NCBI GenBank assembly: GCA_035547695.1
Contig: DASZUK010000029.1
Span: 1 to 64,000, forward strand
Source of the DNA: DASZUK01 sp035547695
Lineage (GTDB): Bacteria > Actinomycetota > Acidimicrobiia > Acidimicrobiales > RAAP-2
DNA: 64,000 nucleotides
Direction: 5' to 3'
The notes beneath the pieces were generated by a model. The model made no database searches. It saw only the letters and a list, made by a program, of their open reading frames with translations, and had not been told where the DNA came from. This document shows, piece by piece, positions 38,922 through 46,665 of the stretch. Each line of letters begins with the position of its first letter. The first letter of the stretch is position 1. A program made the translations under genes and the position numbers.

Positions 38922-40245
38922 CCGGTCGCTGCAGCCGCTGCCCCCGGATGCGGAAGAGGCGTTGCTGGCCCGACTGGCCGCCGCCCTGGCCCCGGTTGCG
39001 GTGGAGCCTCCCGACGACGGCCTGACCGCCCTCCGGGCGGCCATCAGGGCGGAGTGGGAACCGCCGGCCGCCGGACCACCGGGAGCCAGGGCCCGGGTCG
39101 GCCACCGGCCGGTGCCGGTCCGTCGGCGCCGGTGGAGCAGCCCCGGGGCCGTGGTCTCCGGCCTCGTCGGCGCCCTGGTCCTCGGCAGCGGCGCGGCGTT
39201 CGCCGCCGGTGCCCCCATCCCCCCACCCGTCCGGACGGTGGCGAACGAGATGGGCCTGCCGGTGGCTTCGCCCGCGGTGGCCACCGCCCGGCAGGCCACC
39301 GGCGCGCTGCAGGCCGACCTGGCCCGGCAGGCGCCGGAACCGGCCGTCGCCCAGGCCGCCCGGTCGTTGGCCGGCCAGCTCCGCCAGCTCGACCCCCAGC
39401 AGTTGGCCCAGGTCGGCGGCCATCCGGTCCAGGTGCTCCGCCAGGCGTGCCGGGCGCTGGCGGCGGGCCGGCCGGGGACGACCACACGTCGCTTCTGCCC
39501 GCCGGCCGGTGGGGTCACCGCCGGCACCGGGACGGCTGCCGGTGGCCCCGCACCCGGCCCCACCGGGCAACCGATGGCCCACGGCCGGCGGGGAGGCCCC
39601 GGGAGCCCGGGGCAGGCCGCGGGCACCGGCACCGCCGGCCCGTCCCTGGCCTCGACCCGTCACGGGACCGGGGCCGGTGGTGGTGGCGAGCATGGTGGTC
39701 CCGGACACCAGGACGGACCCGGCCACCACGGCCCGGACGGCCAGCCGCCGTGGGGCACCCCGGGGACGTCGCCCACCACGGGCCCCGTTCCTAGGCATGG
39801 CGATGGATCGGCTCCGGGCGCACCGGCCGGACCTGGCGGGCCGCCGCCGGGGACGTCGTGGGGAACCGGCTCGCCGGGCTTGCCGGAGAGCACCGGGACG
39901 GGCCGCCCTGAACCGACCAGCACCACCGGCACCGGCACCACCGGCACCACCGGCACCAGCACTGCCGGCACCACAGGTCCCGGGTCACCGGGCGGGGGCG
40001 GACCGGGGGCCGGCGGTCCGGCACCGGGCCACCCCGGATGGGGGTCGTCGAGCACCACCGGGCCGGCCGGCGACGGCGCCACCCAGGCGACCCCCACCGA
40101 GCCGCCGTCGTCGTCACCCTCGTGGCCGTCACCCCCGTCGGCGCCGTCCGGCGGTGCCCCCGGGGCCACGTCGGGGGGCCACTCCGCCGGCGGCGAGACC
40201 GGTGACGGCCACGCGGGCGGCGGGCGGTCCGGCGGCCAACGGTAG
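38914..40245 (+). CDS. Putative membrane anti-sigma partner with a long disordered outer region
   Basis: A 443-aa protein. Residues 1-75 are cytoplasmic and basic near the membrane; one helix spans about 78-98 ('VVSGLVGALVLGSGAAFAAGA'); 'IPPPVRTVANEMGLPVASP', a phrase typical of proteins next to actinobacterial sigma factors, follows outside. A helical Ala/Gln segment to about residue 185 carries two Cys ('RQACRAL', 'TRRFCPPAGG'). About 260 residues of Gly/Pro/Thr/Ser repeats end the protein. The GTG start overlaps the sigma stop by 8 bp. No zinc-binding anti-sigma motif is seen, so the role is inferred from layout. Confidence 0.75.
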   Translation: MVDRSLQPLPPDAEEALLARLAAALAPVAVEPPDDGLTALRAAIRAEWEPPAAGPPGARARVGHRPVPVRRRRWSSPGAVVSGLVGALVLGSGAAFAAGAPIPPPVRTVANEMGLPVASPAVATARQATGALQADLARQAPEPAVAQAARSLAGQLRQLDPQQLAQVGGHPVQVLRQACRALAAGRPGTTTRRFCPPAGGVTAGTGTAAGGPAPGPTGQPMAHGRRGGPGSPGQAAGTGTAGPSLASTRHGTGAGGGGEHGGPGHQDGPGHHGPDGQPPWGTPGTSPTTGPVPRHGDGSAPGAPAGPGGPPPGTSWGTGSPGLPESTGTGRPEPTSTTGTGTTGTTGTSTAGTTGPGSPGGGGPGAGGPAPGHPGWGSSSTTGPAGDGATQATPTEPPSSSPSWPSPPSAPSGGAPGATSGGHSAGGETGDGHAGGGRSGGQR

Positions 40246-40281
40246 GCCGCTGGCGTCAGGCCGGGCCGTCAGGCGGGGGGG

Positions 40282-41442
40282 TCAGGCCGGGTCGGCGGCC
40301 AGGACGGCGCCCAGGCGGGCCAGGCTGTCGTGGGCGCCACCGAGGGTCAGCTCGATCTGGCGGGTGAGCAGGAAGTAGCGGTGCAGCGGGTAGTCCCGGT
40401 CGACGCCGACCCCGCCGTGGAGGTGGGCGGCGGCGTGGACCACCCGCTGGCCGCCGTCGGCGGCCCAGAACTTGGCCACGGCGACCTCGGCGGTGGCGGG
40501 GAGGCCGGCGGACAGCCGCCAGGCGGCCTGCCAGGCGGTCAACCGGATGGCCTCGGCGTCGACGTAGGCATCGGCGGCGCGCTGGCCGACGGCCTGGAAG
40601 GTGGCGATGGGCTTGCCGAACTGCTCCCGGGTCTTGGTGTACTCGCTGATGAGGGCCACCGATGCCGCGGTCACCCCGGCCTCCTGGACGCAGAGGGCGG
40701 CGGTGGCGTGCTCGGCGATGGAGGCCACCACGGCGGCGCCGTCGGCCTCCGGGCCGCCCAACCGGGCGTCGTCACCGACCACCACGCCGGACAGCTCCAG
40801 CAGGGCTTCGGGCACCGCCGGGCCGTCCTGCCGGGTGCGGGTCACCCCGGCCGCGTCGGTGGGGACGACGAACACCGCGGTGCCGGCCGGATGGTCGCCG
40901 TCGGCCACCACGGTGGCCGGGACCAGGACGGCGTCGGCGACCAGGCCGGCGGGCACGCAGGCCTTGGCGCCGTCCAGCCGCCAGCCGCCGGCGTCCGGGG
41001 TGGCGGTGGTGGCCGGGGCGGCGCCGCCGGGCAGCACCACGTCACCGACCAGCTCGGCCAGTGCTGCCGTGACGACGGCCTGGCCGCCGGCGATCCGGGG
41101 CAGCCAGGCCTGCCGCTGCTCGGCGGTCCCGAACCGGTCGACGGCCGCGGCGCCGTAGGCCAGGGTCTCCACCACCGGCACGTGGGCGGCGGTGCGGCCG
41201 GCGGCCTCCACCACCAGGCAGGCGGCCAGGAAGTCCAGGCCGGCCCCGCCGACGTCCTCGGGCAGGCCGATGCCCAGCAGGCCGGCGTCGGCCAGGGCGG
41301 ACCACAGGTCGCGGTCGAACGGGCCCTCCGGCCCGGCGGCCTCCTCGACGGCCTTCAGCCGGTCGTGGGTCGACTGCTCGTCGAAGATCCGGCCGGCCAG
41401 CTCCCTGACGGCCTCGTGCTCCTCGCCGTACGCGAAGTCCAT
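40282..41442 (-). CDS. Acyl-CoA dehydrogenase, FadE27/ChsE5-like
   Basis: A 386-aa acyl-CoA dehydrogenase of the divergent subunit class: 'MDFAYGEEHEAVRELAGRIF', 'LVVEAAGRTAAHVPVVETLAYGAAAVDRFG', 'EYTKTREQFGKPIATFQAVGQRAADAYVDAEAIRLTAWQAAWRL', 'AVAKFWAADGGQRVVHAAAHLHGGVGVDRDYPLHRYFLLTRQIELTLGG'. It parallels mycobacterial FadE27, which pairs with FadE26 as ChsE4-ChsE5 to dehydrogenate C8 and C5 sterol side-chain CoA esters. It lies 106 bp behind the FadE26-like gene on the same strand. The ATG has GGAGGC nearby. Confidence 0.88.
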   Translation of the reverse strand: MDFAYGEEHEAVRELAGRIFDEQSTHDRLKAVEEAAGPEGPFDRDLWSALADAGLLGIGLPEDVGGAGLDFLAACLVVEAAGRTAAHVPVVETLAYGAAAVDRFGTAEQRQAWLPRIAGGQAVVTAALAELVGDVVLPGGAAPATTATPDAGGWRLDGAKACVPAGLVADAVLVPATVVADGDHPAGTAVFVVPTDAAGVTRTRQDGPAVPEALLELSGVVVGDDARLGGPEADGAAVVASIAEHATAALCVQEAGVTAASVALISEYTKTREQFGKPIATFQAVGQRAADAYVDAEAIRLTAWQAAWRLSAGLPATAEVAVAKFWAADGGQRVVHAAAHLHGGVGVDRDYPLHRYFLLTRQIELTLGGAHDSLARLGAVLAADPA

Positions 41443-41466
41443 GTCTGCCTCCTGTTTCTCCCGCCG

Positions 41467-41523
41467 GGGGCCCCAACCCCCGGCTCCTCCGGTGCGTGGG
41501 GTCCAACCCCGCGCCCCGGCCGT
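41467..41523. repeat. Second copy of the chsH2-tail element, between FadE26- and FadE27-like genes
   Basis: GGGGCCCCAACCCC, a stretch ending GTGGGG, and CGGCCGTG appear in the same order and spacing as at 31049-31105 in the chsH2 tail. Overall identity is about 80-85% by eye. Here the element lies in the 106-bp untranslated gap between two steroid acyl-CoA dehydrogenase genes. Confidence 0.55.
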
Positions 41524-41548
41524 GTCGAACGTGGCTGGTCGAACGTGG

Positions 41549-42724
41549 TTATCGGAGCGACCGCGGCAGGCCGAGGCCGAAGATGGCGATGAGGTCCCGC
41601 TGGATCTCGTTGGTGCCGCCGCCGAAGGTCAGGATGATGAGGCTGCGGGCGTACATCTCGAGCCGGCCGGCGGCCACGGCGGCCGGGGAGCCGCGTTTCA
41701 GGTAGCCGGCCTGCCCGATGACCTCCATCAGCAGCCGGAAGGCCCGCAGGTAGTACTCGGTGCCGAACACCTTGATGGTGGAGGCGTCGGCCACGTCCAG
41801 GTGGCCCTGGGTGGCCTGCCAGGCCACCTTCCAGTTGATGAGCCGCAGGAACTCCAGCTCGGCGTGGACCCGGGCCAGGTGCTCCTGCACCCACGGCTGG
41901 TCGATCACCAGGCGGCCGTCGGGCAACTTGGTCTGCTGGGCCCAGGCCCGGACGTCGGTGAGGATGCGGTCCACGATCCCCGGCGAGCACAGGGTGACCC
42001 GCTCGTGGTTGAGCTGGTTGGTGATCAGGGTCCAGCCGTTGTTCTCGCCGCCCACCAGGGCGGTGGCGGGCACCCGGACGTCCTCGTAGAAGGTGTAGTT
42101 GATGTTGTGGTCGCTGAGCAGCTTCATGGGCACCACCCGGACGCCGGGGGTGTCCATGGGGACGGCGAACATGGAGATGCCCTTGTGCTTGGGCGCTTCC
42201 GGGTCCGTCCGGGTGGCCAGCCAGACGTAGTCGGCGCCGCCGGCCAGGCTGGTGAACACCTTGGCGCCGTTGATGACGTACTCGTCGCCGTCCCGGACGG
42301 CCCGGGTGGTCAATGAGGCCAGGTCGGTGCCGGCGTTGGGCTCGGTGTACCCGATGCAGAAGTGCAGCTCGCCGGCCAGGATCTTGGGCAGGAAGAAGTC
42401 CTTCTGCTCCTGGGTACCGAAGTTCATGATGGTGGGGCCGACGGTGTTGATGGTGAGCATGGGCACCGGGGCGCCGGCCCGCATGGACTCGTCGAAGAAG
42501 ATGAACTGCTCGATGGCCGACCGGCCCTGGCCGCCGTACTCGGTGGGCCACCCGATGCCCAGCCAGCCGTCGGCGGCCATCTGGCGGACCACCTGGCGGA
42601 CGGTGGGCCCGATGCCGAAGCTCTCGGCCAGGTCCGCTTCCACCTCGGGGGTGAGCAGCCGGGCGTAGTAGTCCCGGAGCTCCTGTCGGAGGGCCTCCTG
42701 CTCGGCGGTGTACCCGATCTCCAT
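41549..42724 (-). CDS. Acyl-CoA dehydrogenase, FadE26/ChsE4-like
   Basis: A 391-aa acyl-CoA dehydrogenase: 'MEIGYTAEQEALRQELRDYYARLLTPE', 'DGWLGIGWPTEYGGQGRSAIEQFIFFDESMRAGAPVPMLTINTVGPTIM', 'LHFCIGYTEPNAGTDLASLTTRAVRDGDEYVINGAKVFTSLAGGADYVWLA', 'ENNGWTLITNQLNHERVTL' and 'FGGGTNEIQRDLIAIFGLGLPRS'. This is the FadE26 pattern, partner of FadE27. The two genes lie in tandem here as they do in mycobacteria. An exact KstR-like palindrome lies 94 bp upstream. Confidence 0.9.
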   Translation of the reverse strand: MEIGYTAEQEALRQELRDYYARLLTPEVEADLAESFGIGPTVRQVVRQMAADGWLGIGWPTEYGGQGRSAIEQFIFFDESMRAGAPVPMLTINTVGPTIMNFGTQEQKDFFLPKILAGELHFCIGYTEPNAGTDLASLTTRAVRDGDEYVINGAKVFTSLAGGADYVWLATRTDPEAPKHKGISMFAVPMDTPGVRVVPMKLLSDHNINYTFYEDVRVPATALVGGENNGWTLITNQLNHERVTLCSPGIVDRILTDVRAWAQQTKLPDGRLVIDQPWVQEHLARVHAELEFLRLINWKVAWQATQGHLDVADASTIKVFGTEYYLRAFRLLMEVIGQAGYLKRGSPAAVAAGRLEMYARSLIILTFGGGTNEIQRDLIAIFGLGLPRSLR

Positions 42725-42817
42725 GACGTCCTCCCCGTGGCTCCGCCGCGGTGGCCCCGACCCGGGCTGCGCCGCCGCGGTGGCCGCACTCTTGCCGACC
42801 GTCTCCCGGCCCGGCAG

Positions 42818-42831
42818 TAGAACACGTTACA
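42818..42831. promoter_or_regulatory. KstR-like operator before the FadE26/FadE27-like pair
   Basis: TAGAACACGTTACA matches TnnAACnnGTTnnA at every fixed position. It is 94 bp upstream of the FadE26-like gene and 158 bp upstream of the divergent thiolase gene, and may serve both. Confidence 0.75.
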
Positions 42832-42988
42832 GTCCCGCCCGCCGGCCGGCCAGCCCGTCCGGCAGCCGGCGGGTTCCGTTAGCCTGTGGACGGAGCACAT
42901 TTATTACCAAGTAGTAACTCAAATAGCCGAAGCCAGCGCAGCGGTCCGGGGTCCACACCGGGCCGACGAACCGAGGAGCCAGCCAGCC

Positions 42989-44191
42989 ATGCCTGAAGCC
43001 GTCATCGTCGCCACCGGACGCACCCCCATCGGCCGGGCCATGAAGGGCTCCCTCATCGACTGCCGGCCCGACGACCTGACCGCCCTGGTCATCAAGGCCG
43101 TCCTGGCCAAGCTGCCCCAACTGGACCCGCAGACGGTGGAGGACATCATGGTCGGCTGCGCCCAGCCGGCCGGCGAGTCCGGGTTCAACCTGGGCCGGGT
43201 GGCCGGCATCCTGGCCGGCCTGGACGTGCCGGGGACCACCGTCAACCGGTACTGCTCGTCCTCGCTGCAGACCATCCGGATGGCCGCCCACGCCGTCAAG
43301 GCCGGGGAGGGTGACGTGTTCATCGCCGCCGGGGTGGAGACCGTCAGCCGGTTCGCCCACGGTGCCGCCGACCGCGGCCCGCACAACCCCCTCTTCGCCG
43401 ACGCCGAGGCCCGGACCGAGGCCCGGAGCGCGGCGGTGGGCGACCCGTGGACCCCCCAGCCGGGGCTGCCGGACGTGTACATCGCCATGGGCCAGACCGC
43501 GGAGAACGTGGCCGAGCACAAGCAGGTGTCCCGCCAGGACATGGACGAGTTCGCCCTCATGTCCCAGATGCGGGCGGTGGAGTCCCAGCAGAACGGGTTC
43601 TTCGAGCGCGAGATCGTCCCGGTCACCACCCCCGACGGCACCGTGGTCACCAAGGACGACGGCCCCCGGCCGTCCACCACCCTGGAAGGGCTGTCCCAGT
43701 TGAAGCCGGTGTTCCGGGAGGGCGGCACCATCACCGCCGGCAACGCCTGCCCCCTCAACGACGGCGCCGCCGCCGTGGTGGTCATGAGCGACACCCGGGC
43801 CGCCGAGCTCGGCGTCACCCCCCTGGCCCGCATCGTGGCCAGCGGGGTGTCGGCCCTCAACCCCGAGATCATGGGCCTCGGCCCCGTCGACGCCGTCCGG
43901 CAGACCCTGAAGCGGGCCGGCATGACCATCGACGACATCGACCTGGTGGAGATCAACGAGGCCTTCGCCGCCCAGGTCATCCCGTCCGCCCGGGAGCTCG
44001 GCATCGACTACGACAAGCTCAACGTCCACGGTGGCGCCATCGCCCTCGGCCACCCCTTCGGGCAGACCGGCGCCCGCATCATGACCACCCTGCTGAACGG
44101 CCTGGAGGACGCCGACAAGACGTTCGGCCTGGAGTCCATGTGCGTCGGCGGCGGCCAGGGCATGGCCATGATCGTGGAGCGCCTCGGCTAA
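42989..44191 (+). CDS. Acetyl-CoA C-acyltransferase (thiolase), FadA3-like
   Basis: A 400-aa thiolase with acyl-accepting Cys89 in 'TVNRYCSSSLQT', active-site His355 in 'GHPFGQTGAR' and Cys385 in 'MCVGGGQGMAM'. Further landmarks are 'PEAVIVATGRTPIGRAMKGSLIDCRPDDL', 'GAGVETVSRF'-type loop residues and 'VEINEAFAAQV'. It resembles FadA3 more than FadA5, the dedicated sterol thiolase. Thiolytic release of acetyl-CoA from side-chain or fatty acyl intermediates is expected. The upstream gap (42725-42988) also holds the KstR-like site and an AT-rich patch (42899-42925) that may be its own promoter. It meets the MFS gene tail to tail with a 4-bp gap. Confidence 0.92.
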   Translation: MPEAVIVATGRTPIGRAMKGSLIDCRPDDLTALVIKAVLAKLPQLDPQTVEDIMVGCAQPAGESGFNLGRVAGILAGLDVPGTTVNRYCSSSLQTIRMAAHAVKAGEGDVFIAAGVETVSRFAHGAADRGPHNPLFADAEARTEARSAAVGDPWTPQPGLPDVYIAMGQTAENVAEHKQVSRQDMDEFALMSQMRAVESQQNGFFEREIVPVTTPDGTVVTKDDGPRPSTTLEGLSQLKPVFREGGTITAGNACPLNDGAAAVVVMSDTRAAELGVTPLARIVASGVSALNPEIMGLGPVDAVRQTLKRAGMTIDDIDLVEINEAFAAQVIPSARELGIDYDKLNVHGGAIALGHPFGQTGARIMTTLLNGLEDADKTFGLESMCVGGGQGMAMIVERLG

Positions 44192-44195
44192 TCGG

Positions 44196-45776
44196 CTACG
44201 ACGCCCGGGCCGGGCCGCCCGCTGTCGGCCGGGCAGGCAGCAGGCGGACCAACACCACGGCCACCAGCACGAAGGCCAGGTTCAACCACAGCGCCCCGGC
44301 GAACGCGTCGGACGCCACCGCCGGGGCGACCCGTGACCCCACCGCCCCGGCGACGCCCAGCGCCGAGTAGAACACCAGGCCTTCCAGGGCGACGCCGACG
44401 GCCGACCCGGTCTGCTGGGCCGTCGTCATCACCCCCGACGCCGCCCCTTCGTGGCCGTGCCGGACCCGGGACAGCACGGTGGCGAACAGCGGCGAGTTCA
44501 CCAGCCCCTGGCCGGCTCCCACCAGGGCGACGGAGGGTACCAGCCAGTACGGGCTGCCACCGGCGGCCAGGTGGAGCACGACGACCATCGAACCGAGGGC
44601 GACCCCCACGACGACGTAGCCGGTGGTGATGACCGCCCGGCCGAACCGGCCGGACAGCCGCGGCGAGAACAGGGCGACGCACATGTAGCCGACGCCGAGC
44701 GGGGCAAACGCCAGGCCGGCCGCGCCGGGGGACAGGCCCCGGCCGGACTGCAGGTAGACGGCCAGCACGAAGAACAGCCCGGCGTTGGACATCTGCCCGA
44801 ACCCGGCCAGGGTGACCCCGGCGCTGAACGACCGGACCTTGAACAGGGCCAGGTCCACCAGCGGCATCAGCCCCCGGGCGGCCCGGGACCGCTGGGAACG
44901 GACGAAGGTGGCGAACACCACCGGCGAGGTGGCCAGGATGCCGAGCAACCACGGCGGCCACCCCAGGTCCCGGCCCTCGGTGAGCGGCACCACCACCATC
45001 AGCAGGGCCGCGGTGGCGAGGGCCACGCCGCCGACGTCGACGGTGGCCCGCCGCTCCGGGCCGGTCCGCGGAAGGAGGAGCAGGGCGCCCGCCACGCCGG
45101 CGACGCCGAACGGCACGTTGACGAAGAAGACGGTCCGCCACCCCAGGCCGAACAGGTCCAACTGGATCAGGCCGCCGCCGACGAGCTGGGCCAGGACCAC
45201 CGCCAGGCTGGCGGCGGTGGTCAGGTACGAGATGGCCCGTACCCGTTCGGTGGGCCGGAACACCTGCTGCACCACCGCGTAGGCCTGGGGCACCATGACG
45301 GCCGCCCCGGCCGCCTGCACGGCCCGGGCCACGACGAGGAAGGTCGGCGACGGGGCCACGCCGCAGGCCGCCGACGCCGCCGTGAACCCGACCATCCCGA
45401 CCACGAACACCCGGCTCCGGCCGTACAGGTCGCCGAGCCGGCCCCCGGTGATGAGCAGGACGGCGTACACCAGGGAGTAGGTGGTCACCACCAGCTCCGC
45501 CTCCCCCGGGGAGGCGTGCAGGCCGCGGCGCAACGACGGGACCGCCACGTTGACGATGAAGGTGTCCAGGGTGGACATGACCGACCCGACGGCCACCACG
45601 CCCAGCACCAGCCACCGCCGCCGGTCGTCGGCACCGGCCCACCGTCCGGCGTCCGGGCGGCCCGGGGTCGAGGTCGGGACCGGGACCGGGACCGGGGCCG
45701 GGGTCGAGGCCAAGGCCGGGGTCGGGGCCGGGCCGACCGACGCGGTCGTGGCGACCGCGTCGGTCCCCTCCTCCAT
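44196..45776 (-). CDS. MFS drug/solute exporter, 14-helix (DHA2) type
   Basis: A 526-aa transporter with about 14 hydrophobic helices after a Thr/Pro-Ala repeat N-terminus. DHA2 landmarks are 'VVAVGSVMSTLDTFIVNVAVPSLRRGL', 'LITGGRLGDLYGRSRVFVVGMVGFTAASAACG' and 'GWRTVFFVNVPFGV'. Expected to export drugs or metabolites by proton antiport. The ATG at 45776 has no ribosome site, and a CATAAT box ends 12 nt upstream, so the transcript is nearly leaderless. The next gene on the strand (YceH-like, ending 45850) is 73 bp upstream. Confidence 0.92.
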   Translation of the reverse strand: MEEGTDAVATTASVGPAPTPALASTPAPVPVPVPTSTPGRPDAGRWAGADDRRRWLVLGVVAVGSVMSTLDTFIVNVAVPSLRRGLHASPGEAELVVTTYSLVYAVLLITGGRLGDLYGRSRVFVVGMVGFTAASAACGVAPSPTFLVVARAVQAAGAAVMVPQAYAVVQQVFRPTERVRAISYLTTAASLAVVLAQLVGGGLIQLDLFGLGWRTVFFVNVPFGVAGVAGALLLLPRTGPERRATVDVGGVALATAALLMVVVPLTEGRDLGWPPWLLGILATSPVVFATFVRSQRSRAARGLMPLVDLALFKVRSFSAGVTLAGFGQMSNAGLFFVLAVYLQSGRGLSPGAAGLAFAPLGVGYMCVALFSPRLSGRFGRAVITTGYVVVGVALGSMVVVLHLAAGGSPYWLVPSVALVGAGQGLVNSPLFATVLSRVRHGHEGAASGVMTTAQQTGSAVGVALEGLVFYSALGVAGAVGSRVAPAVASDAFAGALWLNLAFVLVAVVLVRLLPARPTAGGPARAS

Positions 45777-45788
45777 ATCCACTAAATC

Positions 45789-45794
45789 ATTATG
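45789..45794 (-). promoter_or_regulatory. -10 box of the MFS gene
   Basis: CATAAT on the minus strand, one base from consensus TATAAT, in an AT-rich island that stands out from the surroundings. Transcription would begin about 5 nt before the ATG. No convincing -35 box is seen. Confidence 0.5.
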
Positions 45795-45849
45795 GACAAA
45801 AGAGGGGCCAGGGACCGATCCACGGCCACAGGCCCTGGCGGCGGCGCCC

Positions 45850-46614
45850 TCAGCCGCCGAGGCTGTCCCGGAGCGCCGCCAGCTCGTCCCGCAGGACGGC
45901 GACCTCCGCCCCCAACCGCACCAGCTCCTGTCGGAGCTCGGCGACGACGTCCGCCGTACACCCCTCCCCCACCCCGTCGGCCCCCACCGCTCCGGCCACG
46001 CCAACGCCGGCAGTGGCGGCCCCGGCGGTCCCGGCGGTGGCGGCGGTCCCGGCGGTGGCAGCAGCGGGCGAGAGCTCTGCGGCCGCCACCGCCACCGGGC
46101 CGGTCGCCGGGCCGGCCACCGGACCCTGCAGCAGTTCGGCCCAGCGCTCCTCCTTCTGACCCGGCCGCCTCGGCAGCCGGACCACCAACGGCTCTTCCAA
46201 TCCGGCCAGCAGGTCCAGCTCGTGCTGCACCTGTTCCAGGCCGTCGAAGCTGGCCATCCGGTCGGTGCGGATGCGTAGCTCCCCCACGGTCTGCGGGCCG
46301 CGGAGCAGCAGGACCGCCAGGACGGCCAACTGGGGCTGGTCGAGGGCCAGCGCCTCGTCCAGGACGTGGCGGTACCGGACCACCGACCGGCCGTGGGAGG
46401 GCAGCACGAACCGCACCAGCCGCTGCTCCTTCAGTTGGTCCAACGCCACCGCCACCTGGTCCTCCGCGAACCCCACCACCGGGTCCCGGTTGGAGGACTG
46501 GTTGCACGCCAGGACCAGGGCGTTGAGGGTCAGCGGGTACTGCTGGGGGGTGGTCAGCTCCTTCTCGATGAGGCTGCCGACCACCCGGGCTCCGACGGCA
46601 TCCAGGGTGGGCAC
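45850..46614 (-). CDS. DUF480 (YceH/UPF0502) family protein
   Basis: A 254-aa protein. The first 160 residues are the DUF480 domain, a pair of winged-helix folds: 'VGARVVGSLIEKELTTPQQYPLTLNALVLACNQSSNRDPVV', 'LDQLKEQRLVRFVLPSHGRSVVRYRHVL', 'VLAVLLLRGPQTVGELRIRTDRMASF' and 'PRRPGQKEERWAELL'. An Ala/Gly/Thr-rich linker leads to a C-terminal helix with heptad-like 'VVAELRQELVRLGAEVAVLRDELAALRDSL', probably a coiled coil. The winged helices suggest nucleic acid binding, but no function is established. Confidence 0.9.
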   Translation of the reverse strand: MPTLDAVGARVVGSLIEKELTTPQQYPLTLNALVLACNQSSNRDPVVGFAEDQVAVALDQLKEQRLVRFVLPSHGRSVVRYRHVLDEALALDQPQLAVLAVLLLRGPQTVGELRIRTDRMASFDGLEQVQHELDLLAGLEEPLVVRLPRRPGQKEERWAELLQGPVAGPATGPVAVAAAELSPAAATAGTAATAGTAGAATAGVGVAGAVGADGVGEGCTADVVAELRQELVRLGAEVAVLRDELAALRDSLGG

Positions 46615-46665
46615 GGCCGGCAGCCTAGGGGGCGGCCGGCGGGGCCGTCAGGCCCCATCGCCCCG

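Noticed and set aside
42989..44191. Assigning the thiolase as FadA5
   Set aside because: The motifs around the active site (NRYCSSSLQT, GESGFNLGR, CVGGGQGM) fit FadA3-like thiolases better than the FadA5 pattern I recall.
45781..45800. Operator palindrome before the MFS gene
   Set aside because: The partial symmetry (CCA...TGG around TAAATCATTA) has too many mismatches; only the -10-like box was kept.
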